64,000 bases of DNA, from assembly GCF_901472495.1 (NCBI RefSeq), contig NZ_LR590469.1, positions 930,001 through 994,000 of the forward strand, in the 5' to 3' direction. A model generated the notes under the pieces. It ran no database searches. It was not told where the DNA came from and saw nothing but the letters and a program-made list of their open reading frames with translations. The stretch comes from Yersinia enterocolitica subsp. enterocolitica. GTDB lineage: Bacteria > Pseudomonadota > Gammaproteobacteria > Enterobacterales > Enterobacteriaceae. Made by a program: the position numbers and the translations under genes. Below are positions 1-9,404 of this stretch, piece by piece; position 1 is the stretch's first letter; every line of letters starts with the position of its first letter.

Positions 1-608
1 TCACCACGTTTATCGGCAGCTCGCACCGCAAAATGGCGAATACCCAAACCCACTTGCTCGCCGTGGAAATAGAGCAAAATGCTAAATAGCACCATCAGCG
101 CTAAATGAATCAAGAAGTAGCCGATATGAGCGGCTTGTGCGACCAACCAGGTTGCAGCAGCACCGACATACGGCTGAATTTTGGCGATTAGCAGATTACC
201 GCCACCGGCAATTAGCGAATGCCAGCCGCTATAGAGTTTGTTACCCACCATGGGGATTGATTTTAGCCAGGTGACATCCGGCATTTTTAAATTGGATGGG
301 CTGGATGCCCACTGGATAAGCGGGCCGCTATTCTCAACCAGGCTGCTGACCAGCAGAGCAATGGGAATAACGAACAGCAAAATCAGCAGAATGGTCATAA
401 TAATCGCGGCCAACCAGCGCTTGCCCCATAAGATCTTTTGTAGCCAGATCAACAAAGGCCAGGTAGCAATTACCACCATGCCAGCCCAGGCAAATCCCAT
501 AATAAACGGCTGTACCACCCAAAAACTGGCGATAATCATTATCATAATGAATATCACCCCAAACATCAGTTTGGGTAAATCGAAACGACGTAGCTGCGGG
601 TAATTCAT
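1..608 (-). CDS. ydiK: AI-2E family transporter YdiK, N-terminal part
   Basis: Inner-membrane protein of the AI-2E/YdiK permease family; the physiological substrate is not established. The gene is cut by the window edge, so about the first 200 residues are present. It starts with MNYPQLRRFD, followed by two closely spaced hydrophobic helices (roughly residues 12-65), a hydrophilic stretch, then another helix near residues 160-180. This is the family layout and reads closely like E. coli YdiK as I remember it. It is transcribed divergently from ydiJ, the same arrangement as in E. coli. The ATG at 606-608 is the only reasonable start. Nothing unusual is visible. Confidence 0.88.
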   Translation of the reverse strand, partial: MNYPQLRRFDLPKLMFGVIFIMIMIIASFWVVQPFIMGFAWAGMVVIATWPLLIWLQKILWGKRWLAAIIMTILLILLFVIPIALLVSSLVENSGPLIQWASSPSNLKMPDVTWLKSIPMVGNKLYSGWHSLIAGGGNLLIAKIQPYVGAAATWLVAQAAHIGYFLIHLALMVLFSILLYFHGEQVGLGIRHFAVRAADKRG

Positions 609-1054
609 CAGTGGGTTCTCACTTCACAAATCATGGCAAGGTGGCCATCGCACTGTTTTATTTGTACTCATTAGAAAATGCACTAATGAGATATTTGCAC
701 CAATCTTATTCAGGGTCAGCTGTAATCATGGTGTATTTCAGCGGTTTTTAACAGATACACTTGAGTTTTACTGCTGTATTTTTATCAAAAAAAGGCAATG
801 TCCTCGGGATAATATAAATCCGATTGCAGTAAAAGTGATGTAACAGCACGTTCTGATTGTGGTTTGATTATTATTTGCGCAATATAAAATTTTGATACTT
901 AATAATTTATTACTGTATTTAACCTTGGTCGCCAGACATCTCTTTCCCATCGTTCTGAATTGGTATAAATCGTTCGACAAAGGTGATGGGTAACGGATAG
1001 TCTTTCAGTGGAATAGTCCTTAAAACAAACCCACATATAGATAGGGTCACACTA
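609..1054. other. Intergenic region between divergent ydiK and ydiJ
   Basis: 446 bases, AT-rich, that must hold the promoters of both flanking genes. I see no convincing operator, RNA gene or conserved open frame. The 70-codon minus-strand frame inside it has no ribosome binding site or protein-like composition. Confidence 0.5.
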
Positions 1055-4000
1055 ATGATCCCACAGATTTCTCAAGCGCCAGGTGTTATTCAGTTGGTGC
1101 TGGATTTTTTGGATGCTTTGAAGCAAAACGGATTCACCGGCGATACCGCTACCAATTATGCAGATCGCCTAACCATGGCGACGGACAACAGTATTTATCA
1201 ACTGCTTCCTGATGCTGTTATCTTTCCGCGCTCGACGGCGGATGTCGCACTGATTGGTCGTCTGGCCGGGCAGGAAAATTTTAAATCGTTGGTCTTCACG
1301 CCACGTGGTGGCGGAACAGGAACCAATGGTCAGGCATTGAATACCGGTATTGTGGTGGATATGTCGCGCCATATGAACCGCATTCTGGATATCAATGTAG
1401 AGCAAGGCTGGGTGCGAGTTGAAGCGGGGGTGATTAAAGATCAACTTAATCAATACTTACGTCCATTTGGCTATTTCTTCTCGCCGGAATTATCCACCAG
1501 TAATCGCGCTACATTGGGCGGCATGATTAATACTGATGCCTCCGGTCAGGGCTCATTGGTCTATGGCAAAACCTCCGACCATGTTCTGGGGTTGCGCGCT
1601 ATTTTGCTGGGTGGCGAGATGCTGGATACTCGCGCTATGCCGACGTCACTGGCGGAAACGATTGCGCAGGAAGATTCAGTCACCGGGCGTATTTACCATA
1701 CCGTGCTTAACCGCTGTCGGGATCAGCGGGCGCTGATTCTGGAAAAATTCCCTAAATTAAACCGCTTCCTGACTGGCTATGATTTGCGCCATGTGTTCAG
1801 TGACGATCTACAAATATTTGATCTGACGCGTATTTTAACCGGTGCTGAAGGGACGCTAGCCTTTATTACCGAAGCCACACTGGACATTACGCCACTGCCA
1901 AAAGTTCGCCGTTTGGTGAATGTGAAGTATGACTCTTTCGATTCGGCACTGCGCAATGCGCCTTTTATGGTGGAAGCCAAAGCGCTGTCAGTGGAAACCG
2001 TGGACTCAACAGTCCTCAATCTGGCGAAAGAGGATATTGTCTGGCACTCGGTCAAAGAACTCATTACGGATGTTCCGGATAAAGAGATGCTGGGGCTGAA
2101 TATTGTCGAGTTCGCCGGTGATGATAAGGCACTGATTGACAGCCAAATGGAATCACTTTGCCAACGTTTGGATGATTTGATGGCGGCGCGCGAAGGCGGG
2201 GTGATTGGTTATCAGATTTGCAGTGATTTAGCCGGAATTGAGCGCATTTATGGCATGCGCAAAAAAGCGGTTGGTTTGCTGGGTAACAGTAAAGGGCAGG
2301 CGAAACCTATCCCCTTTGCGGAAGATACTTGTGTGCCGCCGCACCATTTAGCTGATTATATTGTGGAATTCCGCCAGTTGCTGGATAGCCATAATCTGAC
2401 CTATGGCATGTTTGGCCATGTGGATGCCGGTGTGTTGCATGTTCGTCCGGCGCTGGATATGTGCGATCCGCAACAAGAAATGCTGATGAAGCAGATCTCC
2501 GATCAAGTGGTGCAACTGACGGCGCGCTATGGCGGCTTATTGTGGGGAGAACACGGTAAAGGCTTTCGCGCGGAATATAGCCCCGAGTTCTTCGGTGAGG
2601 TGCTTTACCATGAGTTGCGCCAGATAAAATCGGCATTTGATCCCGATAATCGACTGAACCCCGGTAAAATTTGCTCTCCATTGGGGAGTGATGCCCCGAT
2701 GATGAAAGTCGATACTTCTGACAAACGCGGTACTCTCGACAGACGTATCCCGCTCTTTGTCAGAACTTCATTCCGTGGGGCGATGGAGTGCAATGGCAAC
2801 GGATTATGTTTTAACTTTGATGCTCGTAGCCCCATGTGCCCGTCGATGAAAATAACCGGTGACCGAATCCATTCGCCAAAAGGGCGGGCCACTTTGGTTC
2901 GGGAATGGCTACGGCTGTTATCCGAACAAGGGGTTGATCCGGTGGCACTGGAAAATGGGCTGGCGACTCAGCGCCCCAGCTTGCGCGGGTTGATTGAAAA
3001 GACGCGTAATACCTGGCATGCCAGTCAGGGAGATTATGATTTCTCACATGAAGTGAAAGAAGCGATGTCCGGTTGCCTGGCGTGTAAAGCTTGCTCGACG
3101 CAATGCCCGATAAAGATTGATGTGCCGGGTTTCCGCTCCCGTTTCCTACAGTTGTATCACACTCGCTATCATCGGCCACTGCGTGATTATGTGGTCGCTG
3201 GTGTAGAAGACTATGCCCCGTTGATGGCGAAAGCGCCTAAAGTGTTTAACTTCTTTCTCAAGCAACCGTGGGTTAGTGCGTTAAGCCGCAAAAGCATCGG
3301 CATGGTGGATCTTCCGTTACTTTCCAGCCCAACTTTGAAGCAGTCATTGTCCGGTCACTATGCCAGCACCATGACACTGGAACAGTTGGAGAAGTTGCCG
3401 GATTCAGAGCGCCGTCAGCATGTTTTGATAGTGCAAGACCCTTTCACCAGCTACTACGATGCTCAGGTTGTCGCCGATTTTGTCCGGCTGGTGGAGAAGC
3501 TCGGTTTCAATCCGGTGTTACTGCCGTTCTCGCCGAATGGTAAAGCACAGCATATCAAAGGGTTCCTGCAACGTTTTGCTAAAACGGCGCGGAAAACTGC
3601 TGATTTTCTGAACCGCATTGCTTTATTGGGGATACCAATGGTCGGGGTTGATCCGGCGCTGGTGCTCTGTTATCGCGATGAATATAAAGAGATTCTGGCG
3701 GATTCCCGTGGTGACTTTAATGTGCAACTGGTGCATGAGTGGTTACATGAGGCATTGGCTGAACAGCAAGAGCAACAAATGACCGGTGAATCCTGGTATC
3801 TGTTTGGCCATTGCACCGAAACTACCGCACTGCCCGCCAGTAGTCAGCATTGGGCTGCGATATTCTCCCGTTATGGAGCCAGGCTGGAAAACGTCAGTGT
3901 AGGATGTTGTGGCATGGCTGGAACTTATGGTCATGAAGCGAAGAACATCGATAACTCGTTAGGTATTTATGCATTATCCTGGCAACAGGCATTGCAAAAG

Positions 4001-4111
4001 CTGCCAGCAAAACGTTGTTTAGCTACCGGTTATTCTTGCCGCAGCCAGGTTAAGCGTATTGAAGGCAACGGTATACGACATCCATTGCAAGCGCTACTTG
4101 AATTGGTTTAA
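1055..4111 (+). CDS. ydiJ: FAD-linked oxidoreductase with Fe-S domain, YdiJ (D-2-hydroxyglutarate dehydrogenase family)
   Basis: Large flavoprotein of 1018 residues. The E. coli orthologue has been assigned D-2-hydroxyglutarate dehydrogenase activity, feeding electrons from a D-2-hydroxy acid into the chain through FAD and Fe-S centres. The N-terminal half is a PCMH-type FAD domain (glycine-rich PRGGGTGTNGQ near residue 87), followed by an FAD-oxidase C-terminal domain. The C-terminal third holds ferredoxin-type cysteines (Cys579 region; Cys674, 677, 680 and 684 as CxxCxxCxxxCP) and ends in a CCG-type cysteine-rich domain with Cys951-Cys952. Length matches the family. It lies between divergent ydiK and menI, as in E. 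coli. Confidence 0.93.
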   Translation: MIPQISQAPGVIQLVLDFLDALKQNGFTGDTATNYADRLTMATDNSIYQLLPDAVIFPRSTADVALIGRLAGQENFKSLVFTPRGGGTGTNGQALNTGIVVDMSRHMNRILDINVEQGWVRVEAGVIKDQLNQYLRPFGYFFSPELSTSNRATLGGMINTDASGQGSLVYGKTSDHVLGLRAILLGGEMLDTRAMPTSLAETIAQEDSVTGRIYHTVLNRCRDQRALILEKFPKLNRFLTGYDLRHVFSDDLQIFDLTRILTGAEGTLAFITEATLDITPLPKVRRLVNVKYDSFDSALRNAPFMVEAKALSVETVDSTVLNLAKEDIVWHSVKELITDVPDKEMLGLNIVEFAGDDKALIDSQMESLCQRLDDLMAAREGGVIGYQICSDLAGIERIYGMRKKAVGLLGNSKGQAKPIPFAEDTCVPPHHLADYIVEFRQLLDSHNLTYGMFGHVDAGVLHVRPALDMCDPQQEMLMKQISDQVVQLTARYGGLLWGEHGKGFRAEYSPEFFGEVLYHELRQIKSAFDPDNRLNPGKICSPLGSDAPMMKVDTSDKRGTLDRRIPLFVRTSFRGAMECNGNGLCFNFDARSPMCPSMKITGDRIHSPKGRATLVREWLRLLSEQGVDPVALENGLATQRPSLRGLIEKTRNTWHASQGDYDFSHEVKEAMSGCLACKACSTQCPIKIDVPGFRSRFLQLYHTRYHRPLRDYVVAGVEDYAPLMAKAPKVFNFFLKQPWVSALSRKSIGMVDLPLLSSPTLKQSLSGHYASTMTLEQLEKLPDSERRQHVLIVQDPFTSYYDAQVVADFVRLVEKLGFNPVLLPFSPNGKAQHIKGFLQRFAKTARKTADFLNRIALLGIPMVGVDPALVLCYRDEYKEILADSRGDFNVQLVHEWLHEALAEQQEQQMTGESWYLFGHCTETTALPASSQHWAAIFSRYGARLENVSVGCCGMAGTYGHEAKNIDNSLGIYALSWQQALQKLPAKRCLATGYSCRSQVKRIEGNGIRHPLQALLELV

Positions 4112-4164
4112 GATTTGCCCGCTATTAACATTTCTGCAACTTCAAGTAGGCAGGGGCCCCAAAC

Positions 4165-4262
4165 TAATTGAAGTTGCAGGTAGGCAGCAAAAGAGCTAAT
4201 CCCGATGAGCTGACACCCGTCAGTGATTTGGGTTAGTGAGAGCAGCTAACACCGCTGCAACG
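4165..4262. repeat. Degenerate ERIC-like element
   Basis: The centre keeps the ERIC pattern: AATCCC..GAGCT..AC, then GT.AGTGAT..GGGTTAGTGAG, with flanks related to the GCAACTTCAAGTA ends. It is diverged and its edges are uncertain; a second partial arm lies at 4138-4164. It sits between ydiJ and menI and ends just before the menI ribosome binding site. Confidence 0.5.
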
Positions 4263-4283
4263 CCAGGTTAGGAAGGGAAAAGG

Positions 4284-4706
4284 ATGCTTTGGAAACGCAC
4301 TGCAACGCTGGAACAGCTAAATCAACAGAGCCAAGGCTGCATGGTCGGGCATCTGGGCATAGAATTTACTCGATTATCCGATGACGAACTGGAAGCTACG
4401 ATGCCAGTAGATAATCGGACAACTCAACCCTTTGGTCTGCTGCATGGCGGGGCGTCAGTGGTGTTGGCGGAGTCACTGGGTTCGATGGCTGGGTATTTAT
4501 GTACCACTGAGGGGCAGAACATCGTGGGGTTGGAAATCAATGCCAACCATCTAAAAGCGGTAAAGTCAGGAAAAGTGCGCGGCTGTTGTCGTGCTATTCA
4601 TGTTGGCCGCAGTCATCAGGTTTGGCAGATTGAGATTTTTGATGAACAAAACCGCCTGTGCTGCACCTCTCGTTTGACCACTGCGGTATTATCATCGCCA
4701 AAATAA
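4284..4706 (+). CDS. menI: 1,4-dihydroxy-2-naphthoyl-CoA hydrolase MenI
   Basis: Hotdog-fold thioesterase of 140 residues that releases CoA from 1,4-dihydroxy-2-naphthoyl-CoA in menaquinone synthesis; cytosolic. The active-site helix is visible: LLHGGASVVLAESLG with His54 and Glu63, the catalytic glutamate position of the YdiI/MenI family. The C-terminal strands (AIHVGRSHQVWQIEI) are typical of the fold. The start ATG follows AGGAAGGGAAAAGG. The gene follows ydiJ as in E. coli, but an ERIC-like element separates them, so it may have its own promoter. Confidence 0.92.
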   Translation: MLWKRTATLEQLNQQSQGCMVGHLGIEFTRLSDDELEATMPVDNRTTQPFGLLHGGASVVLAESLGSMAGYLCTTEGQNIVGLEINANHLKAVKSGKVRGCCRAIHVGRSHQVWQIEIFDEQNRLCCTSRLTTAVLSSPK

Positions 4707-4809
4707 CCTCTCTAAAAATAAATATATATTGCTCAGCGCCAATTGTGGGCCTTGAGCAATATCATTCATGACCACATCTTTCTATTGCTTACCTTCTGAT
4801 CTTGTGTGG

Positions 4810-5005
4810 ATACCCTAAATCATTCGAGTTGTGGGAAAGCGGCAATTGAGTGACAAATCGGTCGGCAACTGATTTGAACAGCATTTATGCTAGCCCGCAG
4901 GGTGAGCCTCAAGGATGAGCTTACTTACTTTAAGGTTAACGACAAATAAGTGATTCGGGGTACGAGAGCCGCCAACGCACATGCAGCTTGGAGTATGAAG
5001 GGTAT
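4810..5005. repeat. ERIC element with about 70-bp internal insertion
   Basis: Both ERIC ends are present: ATACCCTAAATCATTCGAGTTG on the left and GCAGCTTGGAGTATGAAGGGTAT on the right. So is the central ..GAGCTTACTTACTTTAAG... AAGTGATTCGGGG core. The unit is about 196 bp instead of the usual 127, because extra sequence separates the left arm from the core. Beyond it, 5006-5307 holds a short GC-rich hairpin near 5038-5052 and no recognisable gene. Confidence 0.75.
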
Positions 5006-5307
5006 ATCTGATAAATGCGGCGAATCTCTCTGATAGGTTCCCCCTGAGGGGGTTTTCAGCTAAAGTTAATGGAGAAATAGGTATTTTTTATGAATGTTTA
5101 AAAATACAGAGATTAGCCGTAATTAACCTCTGATATAGCAAGGGATTCAGGCATCGCTGTCGTAATTACTGTTTTATTTCATGGCGATAAAAGTGTGTTT
5201 GTTTACCCAGACTTCTCCGGCCATCGCAGCATGCTTCTTTCGTTGCCGCCTCATTTGAGGTCTAAACGGCACTTTTCTTAATATCCCTGCAAAACAAACG
5301 GTTGAAG

Positions 5308-5322
5308 TGATAATTATTATCA
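5308..5322. promoter_or_regulatory. Fur box upstream of sufA
   Basis: TGATAATTATTATCA is a perfect 15-base 7-1-7 inverted repeat matching the Fur consensus, 76 bases before the sufA start. Iron-loaded Fur is known to repress suf in enterics, so derepression under iron starvation is expected. IscR and OxyR sites, known in E. coli, were not identified. Confidence 0.85.
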
Positions 5323-5397
5323 CTACCATTGTGAACAATCTGTGTTGATTTACCCATAATCAGCCAGCTAATTATTAAGAGATAAAAGGTGGGGCAT

Positions 5398-5769
5398 ATG
5401 CAACAGGAATCCGTCGGGACATTTTCGCTTGATGATAATGTTTGGCAAGGCGTTACGATCACCGACAGCGCCGCGGCGCAAATTACACGGCTCATGCAAC
5501 AGGATCCTGAAATAAAAGGGTTGCAGCTGGGGGTCAAGCAATCCGGTTGTGCCGGTTTTGCTTACGTGATGGATATGGCTAAGGAGCCAGCCAGTGATGC
5601 TTTGGTTTTCGAGCATGGTAGTGCCAGACTTTACGTACCGCTAAAAGCAATGCCGTTTATTGATGGCACCGTAGTGGATTATGTCCGCGAAGGGCTAAAT
5701 CAGATTTTTAAATTTAATAATCCTAAAGCTCAGCACGCCTGCGGGTGTGGCGAGAGCTTTGGCGTTTGA
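5398..5769 (+). CDS. sufA: Fe-S cluster assembly A-type carrier SufA
   Basis: A-type scaffold/carrier that receives Fe-S clusters from SufBCD and passes them to apoproteins. The protein is 123 residues long and keeps the three cluster-binding cysteines: one in KQSGCAGFAY and two in the C-terminal CGCGESF motif. The ATG at 5398 is chosen because AAAAGGTGGGG lies just upstream; an in-frame GTG at 5389 would only add three residues. First gene of a six-gene operon behind a perfect Fur box. Its stop is 14 bases before sufB. Confidence 0.95.
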   Translation: MQQESVGTFSLDDNVWQGVTITDSAAAQITRLMQQDPEIKGLQLGVKQSGCAGFAYVMDMAKEPASDALVFEHGSARLYVPLKAMPFIDGTVVDYVREGLNQIFKFNNPKAQHACGCGESFGV

Positions 5770-5783
5770 GCGATGTAAACGAA

Positions 5784-7295
5784 ATGACACGAAGCAATGT
5801 AGAAGTTCCAGATGATGTGCAGGCTTGGGTCAGCGATGGTCGCTACAAAGAAGGCTTTTTTACACAACTTGCGACTGATGAGCTGGCGAAGGGCATCAAT
5901 GAAGATGTGATTCGCGCCATTTCTGCCAAGCGTAATGAACCGGAATGGATGCTGGAGTTTCGCCTCGGGGCTTATCGCAGTTGGTTAGAAATGGAAGAAC
6001 CGCATTGGCTGAAAGCGCATTATAAAAGTCTGGATTATCAGGATTACAGCTATTACTCAGCGCCATCTTGCGGTAGCTGTGATGATAACTGCGGTTCGCA
6101 ATCCGGCGCACTGCAGCAGTCATCAGCTGAAGATTCAGCCGCGCACACCATGAATGAGTACCTCACCGCTGAGGTTGAATCTGCCTTTGCCCAGCTTGGG
6201 GTGCCAGTGCGGGAAGGGGCTGAAGTGGCGGTTGATGCCATTTTTGACTCGGTTTCTGTTGCGACCACCTATCGCGGTAAATTGGCTGAACAAGGTATTA
6301 TTTTCTGCTCATTCGGTGAAGCCATTCAGGAATACCCGGATTTAGTGCGTAAGTATCTGGGATCAGTGGTTCCCGCCAAAGATAACTTTTTTGCCGCGCT
6401 GAATGCGGCAGTCGCTTCTGACGGTACTTTTGTCTATGTACCCAAAGGGGTGCGCTGCCCAATGGAGTTATCCACTTACTTTCGTATCAATGCCGCCAAA
6501 ACCGGTCAGTTTGAGCGCACTATCCTGATTGCCGATGAAGACAGCTATGTGAGTTATATCGAAGGCTGTTCTGCGCCGGTTCGTGATAGCTATCAGTTGC
6601 ATGCCGCAGTGGTTGAGGTCATTTTGCACAAAAATGCAGAAGTGAAATACTCGACAGTTCAGAACTGGTTTGCGGGGGCTGACAGTACTGGCGGTATTCT
6701 CAACTTTGTGACCAAACGGGCGCTGTGCGAAGGTGAGGGTTCCAAAATGTCATGGACCCAATCTGAAACCGGTTCAGCCATTACCTGGAAATACCCGAGT
6801 GTCATTTTGCAGGGCGATAACTCTATCGGCGAGTTCTTCTCGGTTGCATTAACCAACGGCCATCAGCAAGCCGATACCGGCACCAAGATGATCCATATTG
6901 GCAAAAACACCAAATCAACCATTATTGCCAAAGGGATCTCTGCGGGGCACAGCCAAAATACCTATCGTGGGCTGGTTAAAATTTTGCCCGGTGCGGATAA
7001 CGCCCGTAACTTCACGCAATGCGACTCGATGCTGATTGGCCCGGATTCCGGCGCACATACTTTCCCTTATGTGGAAGTGCGTAATAACACCGCACAGCTA
7101 GAGCACGAGGCGACAACCTCAAAAATTGGTGATGACCAACTGTTTTATTGCTTGCAACGTGGCATCAGCGAAGATGATGCCATTTCAATGATTGTTAACG
7201 GCTTCTGTAAGGATGTGTTCTCCGAGTTGCCACTGGAATTCGCCGTGGAAGCCCAGAAATTGTTAGCCATCAGCCTGGAACACAGTGTTGGTTGA
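5784..7295 (+). CDS. sufB: Fe-S cluster scaffold SufB
   Basis: Core scaffold of the SufBC2D complex on which new Fe-S clusters are built; cytosolic. 503 residues starting MTRSNVEV, matching the family length. The highly conserved NFTQCDSMLIG segment near the C-terminus carries the cysteine implicated in sulfur acceptance from SufE. The SUF-FeS domain continues to the end (VVNGFCKDVFSELPLEFA). An upstream in-frame start at 5745 would overlap sufA and lacks a ribosome site, so the ATG at 5784 is preferred. Co-transcribed with sufA and sufC. Confidence 0.95.
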   Translation: MTRSNVEVPDDVQAWVSDGRYKEGFFTQLATDELAKGINEDVIRAISAKRNEPEWMLEFRLGAYRSWLEMEEPHWLKAHYKSLDYQDYSYYSAPSCGSCDDNCGSQSGALQQSSAEDSAAHTMNEYLTAEVESAFAQLGVPVREGAEVAVDAIFDSVSVATTYRGKLAEQGIIFCSFGEAIQEYPDLVRKYLGSVVPAKDNFFAALNAAVASDGTFVYVPKGVRCPMELSTYFRINAAKTGQFERTILIADEDSYVSYIEGCSAPVRDSYQLHAAVVEVILHKNAEVKYSTVQNWFAGADSTGGILNFVTKRALCEGEGSKMSWTQSETGSAITWKYPSVILQGDNSIGEFFSVALTNGHQQADTGTKMIHIGKNTKSTIIAKGISAGHSQNTYRGLVKILPGADNARNFTQCDSMLIGPDSGAHTFPYVEVRNNTAQLEHEATTSKIGDDQLFYCLQRGISEDDAISMIVNGFCKDVFSELPLEFAVEAQKLLAISLEHSVG

Positions 7296-7351
7296 GTCTC
7301 AGTTGAATAAGCATTTGCAGAGTTTTGCGCGCCTGCGCACCAAGGAAACTT

Positions 7352-8098
7352 ATGTTAAGCATTAAGAATTTAAAAGTCAGTGTTGAAGGTAATGAGATCC
7401 TCAAAGGTTTGGATTTGGAGATCAAACCTGGCGAAGTGCATGCCATCATGGGGCCAAATGGTTCAGGGAAAAGTACCTTGTCTGCGGCGCTGGCCGGAAG
7501 GGAAGAGTATGAAGTCACTGAGGGTAGTGTGACATTCAAGGGTAAAGACTTGCTGGAACTTGACCCTGAGGCTCGGGCTGGCGAGGGGGTATTTCTGGCT
7601 TTCCAATACCCGGTAGAAATTCCAGGCGTCAGCAACCATTTCTTCCTGCAAACTGCCGTCAATGCGGTACGTAAATATCGCCAACAGGAACCGCTGGATC
7701 GTTTTGATTTCGCTGATTTTATCGAAGAGAAAATTGAGTTACTCAAAATGCCAGCAGACTTACTGACCCGTTCAGTGAATGTGGGTTTCTCGGGCGGTGA
7801 GAAGAAGCGCAACGATATCTTGCAGATGGCCGCATTGGAGCCTTCTTTATGCATTTTGGATGAAACCGATTCTGGTTTGGACATTGATGCATTGAAAATT
7901 GTTGCCAACGGGGTGAACTCACTACGCAATCAAGATCGCGCCTTTATTATTGTGACTCACTATCAGCGCATCCTCGATTACGTCAAACCTGACTTTGTGC
8001 ATGTGTTGTATCAGGGGCGAATCATTAAATCTGGTGATTTCACGCTGGTGAAACAGTTGGAGGAGCAAGGCTATGGCTGGCTTACCGACCAACAGTAA
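7352..8098 (+). CDS. sufC: Fe-S assembly ATPase SufC
   Basis: ABC-type ATPase that drives conformational change in SufBC2D; soluble and not a transporter subunit. 248 residues with Walker A GPNGSGKST (34-42), signature FSGGEKKRND, and Walker B LCILDETDSGLD with the aspartate/glutamate pair. The ATG at 7352 follows AAGGAAAC. The longer frame from 7325 has a non-ATG start and no ribosome site. The 3' end overlaps sufD by 26 bases, which implies translational coupling. Confidence 0.95.
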   Translation: MLSIKNLKVSVEGNEILKGLDLEIKPGEVHAIMGPNGSGKSTLSAALAGREEYEVTEGSVTFKGKDLLELDPEARAGEGVFLAFQYPVEIPGVSNHFFLQTAVNAVRKYRQQEPLDRFDFADFIEEKIELLKMPADLLTRSVNVGFSGGEKKRNDILQMAALEPSLCILDETDSGLDIDALKIVANGVNSLRNQDRAFIIVTHYQRILDYVKPDFVHVLYQGRIIKSGDFTLVKQLEEQGYGWLTDQQ

Positions 8099-9404
8099 TA
8101 TGCTGGAACAGCAACGTATTCTTGAAAAACAGCGCGCTGATGCGTTGCTACATTTTGGTCAATTGTTTAAACAGAATCAAAAGCTTAAACAGCACCAAAG
8201 TGATCAGAGTGCTGAGGCGACTGCACATTGGCAACAAGTGCTGCAATTGGGCTTTCCCAGCAGCAAGCATGAAGACTGGAAATACACACCACTGGAGCGC
8301 TTACTCGCGCACAACTTCAGTTTTGCCCCCGCAGCGGAAGTCACGGCGGCTCAGTGCGATGATCTCTCATTGATCAAAGATGCGCATCGTGTGGTTTTCA
8401 TTGATGGGTTATATGCCCCTGAGTTGAGCGACCGCGATTGTGGCCCGTATCAACTGACACCTGCGACAGAAAATACCCCATTTCCTGCGGCTATTCGGTC
8501 GGAAGTTTTGTTGCATCTGACAGAGAGTCTGGCTCAGCAACGTCTGCACATTCGGTTACCCGCTGGGAAACACAGCGACAAACCGCTTTATCTGCTGCAT
8601 ATCAGCTCAGGTAAGGGTTCTGAGGTGGTGAATACCAGCCATTATCGCCATCATCTGGCGATTGAGGCGAGTGCACAGGCTGAGGTCATTGAGCATTTTG
8701 TTAGCCTCAATGAACAGCCGCATTTTACTGGCGCGCGGCTGACTATCTCAGTGGGTGAAAATGCTGAGCTGAGTCATTGCAAACTGGCATTTGAAACACC
8801 GCAAAGCTACCACTTTGCCCATAACGATTTAGTGTTAAGCCGCGATGCACGGGCCAAGAGTTACAGTTTCTTGCTCGGGGCGGGGCTGACTCGCCACAAT
8901 ACCAGCGCCCAGTTAAATGGCGAGGGTGCAACGTTGTCCATTAATAGCCTGCTGCTGCCAATTGGGCGTGAAATCTGTGATACCCGCACTTATCTGGAGC
9001 ATAACAAGGGCTATTGTGAAAGCCGTCAGCTGCATAAAACCATAGTGCGCGAACGGGGTAAAGCGGTCTTTAATGGCATGATTAAAGTGGCTCAGCACGC
9101 CTTAAAAACTGACGGGCAAATGACCAACAATAACTTGTTGCTCAGTAAGTTAGCTGAAGTTGATACCAAACCGCAGTTGGAAATTTACGCTGATGACGTG
9201 AAGTGTAGCCACGGGGCTACCGTTGGGCGCATTGATGCGGAACAGCTGTTTTATCTGCAATCACGCGGTATCAATCAGGCAGATGCACAGCAAATGATTA
9301 TTTTTGCTTTTGCCGCAGAATTGACCGAAGCCATTCATCACGCATCCATCCGCAAAGTGGTGTTGGCGCGCATTGCACAGCGGCTGGCTGGGGAGTCGCT
9401 ATGA
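8073..9404 (+). CDS. sufD: Fe-S assembly protein SufD
   Basis: Partner of SufB in the SufBC2D scaffold, needed for iron entry into the nascent cluster. 443 residues beginning MAGLPTNSN, as in enteric SufD, slightly longer than E. coli (423). The C-terminal beta-helix region contains the SufB/SufD family block DDVKCSHGATVGRID, with its conserved cysteine and histidine, and LQSRGI. It overlaps sufC at the start and sufS by four bases at the end, so the operon is tightly coupled here. Confidence 0.95.
   Translation: MAGLPTNSNMLEQQRILEKQRADALLHFGQLFKQNQKLKQHQSDQSAEATAHWQQVLQLGFPSSKHEDWKYTPLERLLAHNFSFAPAAEVTAAQCDDLSLIKDAHRVVFIDGLYAPELSDRDCGPYQLTPATENTPFPAAIRSEVLLHLTESLAQQRLHIRLPAGKHSDKPLYLLHISSGKGSEVVNTSHYRHHLAIEASAQAEVIEHFVSLNEQPHFTGARLTISVGENAELSHCKLAFETPQSYHFAHNDLVLSRDARAKSYSFLLGAGLTRHNTSAQLNGEGATLSINSLLLPIGREICDTRTYLEHNKGYCESRQLHKTIVRERGKAVFNGMIKVAQHALKTDGQMTNNNLLLSKLAEVDTKPQLEIYADDVKCSHGATVGRIDAEQLFYLQSRGINQADAQQMIIFAFAAELTEAIHHASIRKVVLARIAQRLAGESL

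Noticed and set aside
768..980. 70-codon frame between ydiK and ydiJ
   Set aside because: No ribosome binding site, odd composition, lies in a promoter region.
7270..7929. 219-codon frame opposite sufC
   Set aside because: Shadow of a highly conserved coding sequence; serine/leucine-rich composition and no ribosome site.
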